A stretch of 64,000 nt of DNA. Source: Ischnura elegans (lineage: Eukaryota > Arthropoda > Insecta > Odonata > Coenagrionidae). Below are positions 33,570-45,294 of this stretch, one piece after another. Each line of letters opens with the position of its first letter. The stretch's first letter is position 1. The stretch lies in assembly GCF_921293095.1 (NCBI RefSeq), contig NC_060251.1, forward strand, positions 99,558,566-99,622,565. The letters run 5' to 3'. The notes beneath the pieces are model-generated. The model was not told the origin of the DNA. It saw nothing but the letters and a program-made list of their open reading frames with translations, and ran no database searches. Made by a program: the position numbers and the translations under genes.

Positions 33570-34500
33570 TGGCCAGCTTATCGTGATGTATTTGAATCGT
33601 TGGTAAATTAATGGAATGATACATCCGCAAATAAAAAGTTTTACGATCTAATATCTTCTCTCCTAGGCGAGGCATTGGCAATGATTGCTTCTATTCCTTT
33701 CGGCAAAGTGCATTATACATCCTCCTGGGGAGAATCAAACGATTTTTTTCCTAATTCTCTCATTCCTCTGGTTTCATTTTTGGATAAGATGCTTTCGTTT
33801 TCAGAAGTTTTTTATTTATTAGCAGAGTTAAGACAATTTATGTCAATATTTCTGGAAATCTTTGCAGCCTTAAGGAGCTTGAAAATTCCGGATTTGGGAG
33901 AATTTATTTTATTCCGCTTGGCCGCTCGCGTTTTGAATTCAGAGACATTATTCCATTTTGAGGGAACACTAAGTGGAAATATGTATCATTCGGTAACGGG
34001 TATAACTAATTTAGGAAATGAACAATTTATAATACTGTAAACATCTAGGGGAGTGATCCACAGATCTACCCCCTCTATTTCTCGAGGTAATTCTAAATTT
34101 TCTGTTCTTTCAATTTTCACATATCCAGTACTCATTTTCGAAGTTGGCTGTAGTATCCGAGGTCATAATTACACTTCCAACAGTTACCCACTCGCAATAT
34201 ATAATCAAAAAATTCTCATTTGCGTCTTGCCAATTTCAATTTTATAATAATATAACAAAAAAACTTTCACCGAGGTATGCAAAAATATTTTCAATATAAT
34301 TTTAGAGCTCTTTATTATATCTGAAATATATGCAAGTTACCTATTTTGATAGGTCACCCCCGTGGAAATATTATTGGGCTGAATCTATTTCCTAGGATTT
34401 TTCTTGGTAGGTGGAAATCATTGTCTAATGTGATCGTAGCCGGTACCTAGGTGGTGGCCCGGGGGCGCATACCCCCCCCCCAAAACCTCTATATATGTGC
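33570..34500. other. Unidentified open frames, no gene supported
   Basis: A 121-codon + strand frame spans 33675-34040 (MAMIASIPFGKVHYTSSWG at its start). Its composition is plausible, but I recognise no domain and the surrounding DNA is T-rich. It could be a fragment of a degraded repeat protein. At 34460 a poly-C run next to GGTGGCCCGGGGGCGCATAC resembles another hAT-MITE remnant. Confidence 0.3.
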
Positions 34501-34507
34501 AATATTT

Positions 34508-34813
34508 CAGTGGCGTAACGATGGGGGGGAATGAGGGGTTGTATCCCTCCCCCCAAAGCCTCTGAGAAATAAAATAATATTTAAATATCTATTCTGGATT
34601 TTATATATATAGACTCCATCTTCTTAAAGTTGAATTTTATATGCCAAAATGATGAAACATGCATTTTCAGAAATGTTATTTTTTTAAATTTTTCCTGACC
34701 TCCCTGTTTCTTGGGGGGCTAGCCCCCAATAACCCCTCTCGTCCCCCCAAAAGCCGGGTCATCCCTCCCAGAGCCCTCTCATCCCCAAAAGCATATTCCT
34801 AGGTACGCCAATG
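34508..34813. mobile_element. hAT-type MITE, copy 3, exact 8-bp TSD
   Basis: It begins CAGTGGCGTAACGATGGGGG and ends TAGGTACGCCAATG (one change from CACTG). The flanking 8-mers CAATATTT (34500-34507 and 34814-34821) are identical, which is diagnostic of hAT insertion. The interior resembles copy 1, including CTATTCTGGATTT and a CAAAATGATG segment. Confidence 0.87.
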
Positions 34814-34819
34814 CAATAT

Positions 34820-35325
34820 TTTTAATACTGTCCCATTCTCATTGCGTTCGTTTTGTATTACGAGGTATCCTTGTCCTTATATCCCCCCCAGAAAGATATC
34901 CTGGGTCTGCCCATGAAAGCGATAGCTATGAAATCTGTTTTCGTTTGGATTACGATGGGAAGCTGTCCAGCCATCGCTTGTTAGCCTCCTCCTCACGTTA
35001 TTTGGTTGGCTGTTTGTAAGTGGGAGACGCTTATCCTCAATCGGTTAATAAGGTTTTGGTAGATGTAAGAAGTGAAGGTCGATATGCAACCGTCACCTGA
35101 AGACTTAAATTGCAAAGTGGGGTTTCCAAATACACATCTTCGTATGCCTGATGGTAGATGTGAAGCTATGTAGCAGTTTAAGAAATATCCTTTTACTCTG
35201 GGAGATTCTCGTGGACATGCTTTAACGAGATGGATGAATACGGAGTGCCGATGATCTATTTAATTAGGAGTATCTTCATGAAAGAATACGAATCGAATTA
35301 CGTCCAGGTCTATGAGTCCTAGATC
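34820..35325. other. No gene supported
   Basis: Balanced composition without a frame longer than 60 codons. On the - strand it lies downstream of the RTE-like fragment that follows and probably includes more of its decayed RT, but no motif is clear enough to call. Confidence 0.3.
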
Positions 35326-35329
35326 GTAT

Positions 35330-35810
35330 TATCTGTCTATCATGTCGTGTTGAAGGCTGCTTCAAGCTGGTTCAATGCTTTTTCTCTTGTATTTTTAATT
35401 AGATTGCTGGAATGTCATCAGTTGCGGATGGCTTATTTATCCAAAGGTTTCTTCATCGATTTCTGATGAATAGGGGCTATAATGTCATCTTCATTTACTT
35501 CCCTCTCGTTTTCATTAGCATTCGTTCCTAGGCTGTTCTTCCCTTTGTTATCAATCGTTAGTTCTCCATTTTTTCCCTAAGGGCATTACATCCTCTCCTC
35601 AGGGTGGTTTCTCACTTTCCCATTGGTGGCCTCTACTTTTTCATGCACAAGATTGTTCTGATCACAGATATTTTTCATCCACGCTCCTGTAGCTTTTCCT
35701 CGCTTAATGGCATATCTTGTTTCCTATTCTCTTGATTCTGCCCTTACTCTGCTTTCACATTGTTTACTTTTTTCTGATGATAAATTGATGCAGAAATTGC
35801 ATCAGTGCAC
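35330..35810 (-). mobile_element. Decayed RTE-like LINE fragment, second copy
   Basis: On the - strand near 35340-35440 the reading PQLMTFQQSN, stop, KYKRKS and, one frame over, KNTREKALNQLEAAFNTT matches the 'DDIPAELIKN...' lead-in to reverse transcriptase in RTE-like LINEs. The + strand text GCCTCTACTTTTTCATGCAC also parallels GCCTCTACTTTTCCATGTAC at 10861, in the larger LINE. Heavily mutated. Confidence 0.5.
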
Positions 35811-36048
35811 CTACTCAAGGATTTTTACAGCATGGCATAACACAATCGTACATCCAAGTCAAAACGCAGACTAGCTTTGATGATTAATAAAATCAAGTCT
35901 CGTTGCTAAGACCATTAATAAAAGCGCCAAGGATGCTATTTTTTTCAAATGAAATCTTTTCCGGCTTTACACGATGAAAGTTTGATACATCCATGATAAA
36001 AACACGAATTTTAATTTCCAATTTTTAATTAAAAACATAACCACCAAC

Positions 36049-36120
36049 CAGGGGTGCATCCAGGATTTTTTTCTGGGGGGCACAAGGGTATAACAGGTCT
36101 GCTCACATTTGAGATTAAAA
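36049..36120. mobile_element. Possible hAT-type MITE end (CAGGGGTGC)
   Basis: CAGGGGTGCATCCAGGATTT followed by CTGGGGGGCACAAGGG resembles the 5' end of the CAGGGGCGCAGCCAGGA element at 51437. The matching right end was not located nearby. Confidence 0.35.
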
Positions 36121-36124
36121 ACAA

Positions 36125-39100
36125 AATACAACTATTACTGTAGAATATATTCTCTTTATTTTGATATGAAAGTTATTGATATTAATATGATATTAAATGA
36201 TTGAGGCTCTGTAGTGTACAAAATAAAACCAACATAATGATAGCCGTATTAAAAATCTTATCTATTTTTTAAGCGTCCCCGTTCATCCATGCTTTCAAAA
36301 TAATATGTCATTTGCAAGATATTTTTCAAGTTTTCCAGGTATTTCCAAGGTGAAAATGACCTAATATTTTCAAACCAGGGTCGGAATTTGAGTTTTGAAT
36401 TAAATAGAGGAAATTACCATTTCTGTTTTTAGCATGGATGCTATTTTTCTCTGCAAACAGATAGAAAATTATGTAAAAATAACTATTTCCTAATACACCT
36501 TACCTGTCCCCTTCAAATGTTATTAATGGCGCAATTTTGGCGTTATTTTCGATTTGTTTACTCCGTACATTGACAGAATATCGTCAAGTTTTGGTTCATT
36601 TCACTCATTTCTTTGAAGTCCACGATCACACAATTTAATACCCATCCATACACATCCATCCACACGTTATTGAACATATTACACCATAAATTATATATTT
36701 ATTCTCCAGTTTTTTTCTTTACATTCTGCTGACATTCTAATAATCACAGAAGGAACGTGGACGAATAAAAAAGAGGGGTTTTTTACATTTGCAACAGTCA
36801 TTTGAGAGGCGTAAAACATGTCATTACTTCGCGCTGTATTTTATTACGCCTCCGTATAGTTTTAATAAAACGATTAAGGTAACATTCGAAGCTCATCGTT
36901 ACAAATGTCTGGGCGAGCGTTCAATATCTTAAGTTTTGAGTGGATATTGCACATTTTATTTCACAATTTTCTGCCCACACTGGTATTTGCATAATCTTTG
37001 GCAAAAAAACAAGTATAACGTTTGCGAACAATCACTGCCAATTCTTCCAATTCAGCCATCACATTTATACACTCGCATCCACGATCCAACGCACTCAAAC
37101 ACAAGCACTTTAGCAGTAGGCAATGTATGGTTAATTCTTCATTAAACACTTTTCTTTCCCACTTATGTTTAGATATCTGTTTTGTAAAAACAGGCCAAGG
37201 TTCGGCCCTTTATAAAGCCTTATTATTTTTCCCGTAAAAGTTAGGCCCACCTTTTGACAACATAGGATCACAACATAGGATTGACAACATAGGATCAGGA
37301 TTAGTTACATATAGTTATTCACTCATCCAAAATTAGAACCGAGTCTTTCGTTTCTCTCCCTTAGAAACGGTGATAGATGTGAAGAAATTAGGCTTTTCTC
37401 CAGAGCTGTTTTGAGGGGCAACAGTGAAACCATTTATATAATTAAGTTTCACCCCTATTATTCGCGTGAAAATGAAATTGAATCATATTGTACTGAGATT
37501 CGATCTATATTCTTTACCAGAAGAAAAAGGAAAGAAAATTAAATATTTTTTTCGCAAAATAATCTACATTAGCACGCATTTACCAACTTATTCGTTCATG
37601 GCACTTCTGTCTCCCTGTGTGAAATCACAGTAGTATCACTTGAGCACGGAAATTTGTGTGCAAACGCTTTCAGAGCATCGATTAAACTTCTTCCATTCAT
37701 GCTACAACTAGAACATGCATTGTACTTCACAAACACATTGTCCTCGTTGACAAAAAATAAAAAGGAGACGTTCCCCGAACATTTTTCATTGTGCTTTTAA
37801 TTGTATTTACGCATGGATTATCATAGTCACATTTCAATCGCCAATCATTAGAAAAATAAACCATTCAAAAGAACATCGAATATCCATCACGTACTTTGGC
37901 CAATGTGACACTGCACAATGATATCAAAAGACGCGCGTTGGCGCGTCATGTAACTTATCGAAGTTTTCCGGTGCAGCAACAAATTAATAAAATAGGTCCA
38001 CCGACATTCACTTGTTTCATCAACGCTAATTTCACGGGGTCACAAAAAATCACAGGAAATGAGTCTAATGCAACACATCGCATCGCATCAAAGCGCATTT
38101 TGCTTCGAGTAGATTCGTTTCATAGCTCCATTGCACGCTTGAACGTAAATTTTCAAATAAGATTCAAATCCGTTGCATTCCCTTAAGATACGCCAAGGTG
38201 GATAAGCATTGACTCATGGTCAGTTCATTAAAAAATTTTCACCTTAATTCGAATAGCAAGCTCTTTTCCCGTTGGAATGAAGTATTAGGCGTAGTATACA
38301 AAACGAATAAAAAAATAGTTTCTTCAAATGTAAAACTAACGACAGACGAAATATTTTCAAAGCGGTCGACGTACCTCCTTAATTAATAAGTTCGTTTGTG
38401 CGTTACCCTTTGTTGATAAAATCATTGGTAGTATATAACCTACATCTATTACTTCTAACATTAGATTATAATTCCCAAAATTGGCCAATGACTTTAAACC
38501 TTTCCTTAAATATTCTATGCACATAGAATAACGTACAAATCCCAAACAATGGTAATATTGCTATACATTTTGGTTAAAAAATTTTGCCTTAGACTTCTTG
38601 TCTGTTTATCTCATGTTTCAACATATCCCAAAATATTGTCCCTAAAATGCAACGAGGGATATCTGCGATATTAAATTATTCCCAAATGACAGCTTTATTT
38701 CTTACATTCTTAATTTAAATGTCTAGCAGAATGATTTTGTGAATAGCGTAACCACATGATCCTCTATAACTGAATACATATTGAAATGTGTTGCCATCAT
38801 TCATGCAGTAATACCTTAAAGCCGTGAAAATAATTTACCATCGGATGGTGAAAAATCGCGCTACAAGGGAATTATCATCAACCTTATAAATGATTTTTTA
38901 TGGGAATACTATCAGTTTTATCATCCTATCTCGTATTCATACAAATCTTACGGTTAATGGTGAATAAAAAGAATATACATTAGGTTTCTTACTTTCAAAT
39001 GGCTGAAATTATTTTTTATAGATATCATTTTACTTTACGATATCTCCGATAAATTATCACAGATAATGGAGATATATTTTCATAAATCCCTTTTAAAAGT

Positions 39101-39905
39101 TTTAAAAAATGAAGTAAAAAGAAAATATTCCTGTATTTGGGCTGTTTACTAATACATCGAGTAATGTTTTTATGGTCATGATGCGGGTTTAATAAAATGC
39201 TTTAAAACACTTGGGTGGTTATTTAAAAGTCCCTACAAGTGGACATTTTTCTTATGAATCGCTATTTTAAATGAATGTGATTGCATGGCCGAAAGCTCCT
39301 CAACTTCGTCAGACTATTTTTATGGAATGCAGAACAAATTAGTAATAAAATAATTCAGGAAATTCTAAATATAATAGTCGACAAAACAGTTCATGACAAT
39401 ATCCTAAATAAAGATGGTTTGCATGGAATTCCATGAATAAGGCAATACTCTCTAAGTTTCGAAAAGTAAAAAAAAAATTTTTTTTAGACTTTCATAAACA
39501 TAATGGCAAGAAATGACGATTATATGATAGAAATGTACACGATGAAATCCGTATAATTTATGTTTTTTTAAATGTCATCATAAAAAAGCTATATTTTTAC
39601 CGATAAATAGGCCGAAAATCCTAGAATGAGATCACTTCAAGTTGTAAATCTGGGAAGTTTTGAGTGCTGATGTGGTTAAAATCTCTGTTATCAATCAGGA
39701 TTATTGTCTCTATGGGGCAGTTGCTTTCCAGAAAACTGAAAGAATAGCAAGTAGTGCATTAGCCATAACCTTTACTGCTAAAATGTGAAATACCCCATAT
39801 GAATCAATAATCTAATGACTACGAACCGCTATAGTCGTTAACTTATGGTAATATCAAACGTAAAACTCACCCTGAACTTTTTTCGCAAAGTCAATCATAT
39901 CATAT
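36125..39905. other. No gene supported; minor repeats
   Basis: 3.8 kb of A+T-rich DNA with only short frames. Small structures: a tandem ACAACATAGGATC repeat at 37256-37298 (three copies), a perfect hairpin GACGCGCGTTGGCGCGTC at 37931-37948, and a poly-A/poly-T junction at 39470-39484. The 96-codon + frame 37896-38186 spans the hairpin and has no recognisable features. Likely intergenic or intronic. Confidence 0.4.
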
Positions 39906-39910
39906 GCGAG

Positions 39911-40120
39911 TACATGAAATGTCATGAGGAAAAATTCCCCTGGATCGGGAATCGAACCACAGACCTTTGGCTTTCCGCAGACCACGACGCTATCCAGGTC
40001 ATTCGGTTTCGGAAAGCAAAAGGTCCGTGGTTCGATTCCCGATCCAGGAGAATTTTTCCTCATGGAAATTCATGTACATTTCACCGCCGTTCGCGCGGCA
40101 GGATTTGAATTATTACATAA
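39911..40120. mobile_element. tRNA-SINE in palindromic (head-to-head) arrangement, locus 1
   Basis: Left arm 39911-39985 and right arm 40000-40077 are inverted copies of the same tRNA-derived sequence. Each carries GTGGTTCGATTCCCGATCCA with a B-box (GGTTCGATTCC) and then the body AATTTTTCCTCATG. The right arm continues into the SINE tail, CACCGCCGTTCGCGCGGCAG. The centre holds one A-box-like GATAGCGTCGTGGTCTGC. The arms could form a stem of over 60 bp. The overlapping frames in this interval are shadows. Confidence 0.7.
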
Positions 40121-40129
40121 TAATATCTT

Positions 40130-40810
40130 GTTTTTAAAATTGAGATGAATATTGAAATATGCGTGATTACACACGATGTAGTCTCTGTTACAAAGTGGTT
40201 ATCTTACTCATGGCATTACATATGAAAATACTGTTTTCGTCTGAGACTCATGATCTTCGAATGATAATATCTTTTCTTCTCATACTTTCTTTAAACTTTC
40301 CTTAAATACATTTGACTGGAAATACTTCTCTTCATAATATTTGTTAAAGATTGAAAAATTAAAAAAATAAAATATGCGATCATTATAAAATCCGCTTTGG
40401 AAACGATTTTTTTGTTTATAAAAAGCTCGGAAAAAAATCATATTCATATTTTGGTCCAATGGTGACAATAGTTGAGCAGAGGGATACAACAATAGATGCA
40501 CGTGAACTCATATTCTCTTCTTCAAATTTGGATTCTACTTTCAGAGGAAATATCGTATTTTCTATGCCTCTTTTAGCACTGAAGACGCCCATCGAGTTAA
40601 GCCATTGAATCGTTAATTAATCAATTGCTTATATTAACGTTTTATTGCACCCATTCGCGGGATATATAACATTTACTCCCTCATGTGTTGCCAAAAAAAC
40701 GACGAGACGAGAAGATTGTACTGACTGATGTTTGGCCTCAAAAAATTCATGGATATTTTTAAATCCTTGGCTGATTAAGCTTGACCGGTTTGGAAAGCCT
40801 TTCAAGGTTG
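40130..40810. other. No gene supported
   Basis: A+T-rich. Two - strand frames (40280-40501, 40629-40868) have no recognisable content; the second overlaps a SINE fragment and is explained by it. Confidence 0.35.
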
Positions 40811-40811
40811 A

Positions 40812-40905
40812 AATTCTACTGCCGACACCGGGTTTCTCTCCACCCTTCCCTCTATACCCTTCCCTCATGGCGCAAATGACCTCAGCTGTCGGTCACCTCC
40901 TCCTA
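40812..40905 (+). mobile_element. SINE family S1, 3' fragment
   Basis: CCGACACCGGGTTTCTCTCC, then CACCCTTCCCTC and CATGGCGCAAATGACCTCAG, matches the 3' half of the SINE at 62345-62420 in inverse orientation. A simple ACCATACCATACC run follows and may be its tail. The tRNA head is missing. Confidence 0.65.
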
Positions 40906-40909
40906 GTAC

Positions 40910-41750
40910 CATACCATACCGTAACCCATAGCTAACCCATAGAAAACAAGTCGAAGGTGTCCAAAATGTCCGTTCACAGCTGGGATTGATCCTTTCCTCT
41001 ATATTTATTTGCTTGCCACACCGTACTTTGAATGTTCATAAGCACTTCATGACAGTTTGAGCAAAGATATAGTTGTCATCAGTAGATTTCTTATTCAACT
41101 TTTTGTAAACTAACGTTTCTCTACTTTTTGGGAGATGATATTGGGATGATGTCATCATTAAAAGGTAGGAAAAGTTGGTTATTGAAAGAGACGGACGCAG
41201 GAAATGAAATAATAAGTGGAAAGCGAACTTTAGACGTGCATTTCATTAAGTGAATAAAAGTCTCCGAAACAGTTTTTTTTGGTTAACTAGGCAACCATTA
41301 TTGGTGATTTAATTTCAGCTAATTAACCCAACCCAATTTTGACGTAAAGAGAGCCCTTGAATATTTTAAATATTTAGGTTTCCTGGGAGCAGTTATCAAA
41401 AACGCTACATGGCACATGATCTAAAACGCGCCGATTCACCTAATACTCGACCGGGATTCCTTTGCATGAAGTGTCACCACTCAACGATAATTCTACTTCT
41501 GAATGCTCAAATCTTTTTTCTCGCTGAGAGAATCGGAGACCAAGAGAGGGAGAGGTCAACTCAGAAATGCAACAAAGTTTCTCTTCGGAGGAAAACTGCT
41601 CAATTATTTTAGGCCGTTTCGATTGAATATAATTCAAATTAAATGTAATTGCCAGAAAAAAGCCGAAATTCCAACAAACACAAAAAAACACCTTCTTCTA
41701 CGTTCAGATGTCCGACCATCTCACGAGTGAAAACTATGGCCCTGCTCATG
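40910..41750. other. No gene supported
   Basis: No paired repeats. Overlapping 67-83 codon frames on both strands at 41409-41730 are unassigned. Confidence 0.35.
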
Positions 41751-41751
41751 A

Positions 41752-41846
41752 ATTGCCATAATAAAAATTCCCCTGGACCGGAAATGGAACCACAGACCTT
41801 TGGCCTTCCAGGCCAATGCGTAGACCACTACGCTATCCATGGTCAT
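41752..41846 (-). mobile_element. tRNA-derived SINE, single copy
   Basis: Read on the - strand, TGGATAGCGTAGTGGTCTAC (A-box) and GTGGTTCCATTTCCGGTCCA (B-box) frame a tRNA-like cloverleaf. A 5-bp anticodon-like stem (TTGGC/GCCAA) encloses the loop CTGGAAG. The body continues into a degraded AATTTTTATTATGGCAATTC. It is the best-preserved head of the SINE family also present at 39.9 and 42.0 kb. The acceptor stem pairs only partly and there is no run of T for termination, so it is not a functional tRNA gene. Confidence 0.7.
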
Positions 41847-41999
41847 CAATTTCCATGACAATTGTACTGAGGCGATGGTACTAGATGTTAGGCACTCGCG
41901 GTCCATCAAGGATGGCAACGAGAGGGAGAAATTACTTCCAAGAAGCCACAACCGGTTGAGAGGCTGAAACCTGCGCTAAAGCCGCGCAAAGCGGTATGT

Positions 42000-42205
42000 G
42001 TAATAATTCAAACCCTGCCGCGTTAACGGCGGTGAAATATTCATGAATTGCCATGAGAAAAAAATCTCCTGGACCGGGAATCGAACCACGAACATTTGGC
42101 TTTCCGCTCTCAAAGTTCCTTTGTTCGATTGCTGAGAATTTTTTCTCATGGCAATTCATGAATATTTCACCGCCGTTAACGCGGCAGGGTTTGAAATATT
42201 ACATA
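42000..42205. mobile_element. tRNA-SINE palindrome, locus 2
   Basis: Arms 42000-42058 and 42138-42203 are almost perfect inverted copies of the SINE tail and body (ATTCAAACCCTGCCGCGTTA and CATGAATTGCCATGAGAAAA). The centre holds two inverted B-box regions (GGAATCGAACCAC near 42078 and GTTCGATTGC near 42124) without a complete A-box. Compared with locus 1, the palindrome includes the full 3' tail on both sides. Confidence 0.72.
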
Positions 42206-42209
42206 TGGC

Positions 42210-42605
42210 CCTGTTGAATTGCTTGTGAATTTTTCCGTTTTTAAGTCCAGAGCACGCCCCTTAAAAATGTATGATTTTCAACTTTGAACTAGGAGAATAT
42301 TTTCGAAACCAATGATTGCAGAATCTACACGAGATTAGTACGCATAAAGTATTCTTAATGAAATTTGTATGTGAATATGATGATAGGAATGTATTCTGAG
42401 GCCCACAAATTGGAAAAATATTTTGAAATAAATATCCATTTAGAACGTTGCCTCATTCAGCGGTAGAGAGCTTTCATCGAGAGCAAAATCTGTGGGAAAT
42501 GTGGCCGAGAAACGGTAGTTTACACCACCTTATGGTTTTTATAGTGTGTATGTGACGGTTAGGACATCCAAGACTGCAGTCAAGGAACCAAGTGTAAACC
42601 ATTGC
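42210..42605. other. No gene supported
   Basis: No frame or repeat could be assigned. The - strand frame at 42474-42716 runs into the neighbouring MITE. Confidence 0.35.
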
Positions 42606-42608
42606 GAG

Positions 42609-42865
42609 CAGTGGCGTGACTAGGAATGGGGGGTGAAGGGGCCTGATCCCCCTCCAGGCAATAGTTGAAAAAAATTCCGGGAAAATTTTTGAAAAATTAC
42701 ATGCCTGCAAATACATTTTGCATCATTTTGGCACTCAAAATTTACTTTAATCAGATTCAGTTATTTTACTTCAAAACTAGACAATTTTAAATATATATTT
42801 TTTTAAATTTCTCTGAGTCTTTGGAGGGGATCTATCCTTCTCGTCCCTCCTATAGTTACGGCACT
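42609..42865. mobile_element. hAT-type MITE, copy 4 (no clear TSD)
   Basis: It begins CAGTGGCGTGACTAGGAATG and ends TAGTTACGGCACTG, so the ends are recognisable members of the CAGTGGCGTAAC family. Flanking 8-mers ATTGCGAG and GTAAGGAT do not match, so one flank has been rearranged. The interior is similar to copy 5 (AATTT.ACTTAAATCAGATTC). Confidence 0.65.
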
Positions 42866-42975
42866 GGTAAGGATTATGATAAAATTTTAATGAGGCTCGC
42901 AAGCAGAGAACTTTTTGAGTTCTTAGATATTGAGTTCTGAAATAGATTCTTAGATATTGGGTATATTTTAAGGAT

Positions 42976-43154
42976 CAGTGGCGTGACTGGGAATGTGTTT
43001 TACAACACTTTGGCCCTTAAAATTTAACTTAAATCAGATTCAGTTATTTTACGTCGAAACTAGACAATAGTTTTAAATATTTTTTGAATGCCACTGAAGC
43101 TATTGGGGGGGGGGGGGGAATCCACACCTTAATCCCCCCATAGTTTCGCCACTG
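42976..43154. mobile_element. hAT-type MITE, copy 5 (internally shorter)
   Basis: It starts CAGTGGCGTGACTGGGAATG and ends CATAGTTTCGCCACTG. It shares the interior ATCAGATTCAGTTATTTTAC with copy 4, 110 bp away, suggesting both come from the same subfamily. A poly-G run lies at 43107-43118. The flanks show no convincing duplication. Confidence 0.65.
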
Positions 43155-43189
43155 ATTTAGATAACAAATAACATTCATATTTTACCAAA

Positions 43190-43550
43190 AATGTTACTGA
43201 GAATGGTTATTGAAGTGATTTTAACCCGAAAACATCGCATATTTATGATAAAAGTTGTAAAATCAATTCTTTAGAAATTAAAAGAAGTACGATTCGATCA
43301 AATGTGTGTATCTCAAATGAATTGGAAAAATTTTAAATCTTCCCTTATGTTTTTCACGGTTTCGAATGAATGAACCTGGTCATTAGAATGATTCTAACTT
43401 GAAAATATTACATACTTAAGATAGAAGTTACATATGAAATAATTGAGAAATTTTAGGGCATTTTATTTTACAGTGTATTACAAAAGACTGGAAAATTTAA
43501 AATCTTCCCATACTTACGTTTTTAACGGTTTCAAAAATATGACTTGTATC
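43190..43550. repeat. Diverged tandem duplication, about 180-bp unit
   Basis: Two units, 43190-43365 and 43370-43545, share in order a TTA.TGAGAATGGT-like start, TTCTAACTTGAAAATATTAC (TTTTAACCCGAAAACATCGC in the first), and GGAAAATTTAAAATCTTCCC followed by a TTT..ACGGTTTC end. The poor identity indicates age. Confidence 0.45.
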
Positions 43551-43554
43551 CTAA

Positions 43555-45165
43555 TGCCAATCGCGCCCCCTCTGTTGTTCACCCCCCCCCCCACACCGCC
43601 CCCTCGATCACTATTATCCTAAATACTCCCACCCTCTCGCCTTGGGCCTTCCACCACACTCCATGAAAATGTATAAATGTCTTGCACAAAATAATTATGC
43701 TAGTTGGCCCTACCCTCTTGATTATTACCCGTTGTTGTTTACGCATTGTTCTAATTAAAAGGCTGTGAGGAAAGTAAAAATATAAGTTTCCTTTAGCATG
43801 TTTAGCGTACGGAAATTCCACGAAGTATCACCCTTCATCTATTAATTTGTACTCAAACTCTCTTTCTCCCGAGTGCTGCAATTCGAAGGAAATCATTGAT
43901 CTCTTCAAGAGGAGTGGCGAGTACTAGCTCAAGCCTGACGATGTTTTTATATCGGTAAAACAGGACGAAATTCCTTATCCAGGTGTAAGTAACACAAATG
44001 CTTCAATTTACGAAACCTTCTTTACCAAAACTTCAATTTACTTTTGCTAGTTGGATCTCAATCCTTGAAAATGAAACATTGTTGTTGAAATCGATCGGGG
44101 TGGTTACAAAACTGTTTGCAAAGTAAAAAGGAGTTAATTTTTTTAGAGATCTTGATTGTGGAAAGCCCTCATCAATCCTAGTCGAAGAGAGCATTTTTTC
44201 ATGGTAAATGTAAATGTTTTGAAATTTAAACTATGGACTTAACATTTCTTGGGTAGCTATAATAGACCTTTGTCACAGTTTACTTTAAGATACCTCAAAG
44301 AAGAAATTTTCAGGGAATACTTGAGCAACATTGTTTAGGAGTACGGCAATTCGACTAGGTCACGTCGATTCACCGAAGCGGTCGCCAAACATGCCGTTCG
44401 AGTCCACGTAATCGATGTAAACAACCCAAAAATTCTTAACAGAAATAAAATTCGAAATGAGAATCTTCCGGGAGGCCTTGGAAACTAAAAAAAACACAGA
44501 AAAAACTTCAATAGGGGCAACGGGTAGAAACCTGGTATCCAGTCCTTACTAGAAAAAAATGCGTCAGGTAAACTCTTTGCTAGTAACCATCCCTTATGAA
44601 TAAAGGCGACACGGGCAAGGCTGAGGTCTCCGGAATAGCAGACGAAACGTCACCTATTTTAAAATCTTGACGCGGGTCACCTCAAAGCCATTAATGTTGT
44701 TTATCAAGTTTGTCAATTTGTCAGTTCGTCAATTAAGTTTACGAACATAAACTGCGAAAGCTTAAGTAAATTATACGGTTATATGCTCAGAAGTGTTTTC
44801 TGTAGGTATATAATGGGGGAAGATGAAAGTTTAGTTCTTAGAACGCGTGTAGTCACTAGTTCAAATCCCAGGTGAAACTCTCGGTGTGGTTACGGGAAAG
44901 GGCCCAGCTCCCTTTCCCCTGAATAAGTGAAATACCATACGCTTGCGGCATATTTGACATTTTGAATGGTGGCTCTACCCTCACCTATGCAAATAAAAGC
45001 TAGAGTTAAATCACTCGAGTGAAGCTGAAAAAACGAAAATGATAGCCCAATTACAAATAAACACAGTATTCAAGGAAAAAATTCTTGTAACCGAAACGAC
45101 CGCGTGACCGACCGCGGATAAAAAAAAACAGGCAAATGAGGGCAGAAAAGGTGGCAGCACCTTCG
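43555..45165. other. No gene supported; possible Penelope-type tail near 44.62 kb
   Basis: A C-rich run occurs near 43585. At 44615-44660 the phrase GAGGTCTCCGGAATAGCAGA followed by CGAAACGTCACC resembles the conserved 'gaagat...cgaaacgtc' tails of Penelope-like elements, but no coding part is upstream. Near 44860, TAGTTCAAATCCC is a B-box-like motif in balanced sequence, possibly an old SINE. No protein-coding gene was found. Confidence 0.3.
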
Positions 45166-45220
45166 TGAGTCACCCGCTAGTGCAGATAAAGAGGAATTGT
45201 CAGAGGGAAAATCATTTGTT

Positions 45221-45292
45221 CCGACCGGGATTCAAACCCAAAACTGCGCCAAATATTTTAACACTTGAGCTATCAAGGTATGGCCCCGGTAA
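45221..45292 (-). mobile_element. tRNA-derived SINE head, another family
   Basis: On the - strand the text TTGATAGCTCAAGTGTTAAA (A-box) is followed 35 nt later by GGGTTTGAATCCCGG (B-box), with spacing typical of a tRNA gene. The acceptor stem does not pair cleanly, so this is a SINE head or tRNA relic rather than an active tRNA. Confidence 0.55.
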
Positions 45293-45294
45293 AA

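Noticed and set aside
33675..34040. 121-codon + strand frame as a gene
   Set aside because: No motif, no splice or initiation support, T-rich context; kept only as an unassigned frame.
39854..40148. Overlapping frames of 69-87 codons near 40.0 kb
   Set aside because: Products of the palindromic tRNA-SINE (IPDPGEFFL-like text appears on both strands).
41773..41843. Functional tRNA gene
   Set aside because: A-box, B-box and anticodon-like stem exist, but the acceptor and T stems pair poorly, and the same sequence continues into a SINE body shared with two other loci.
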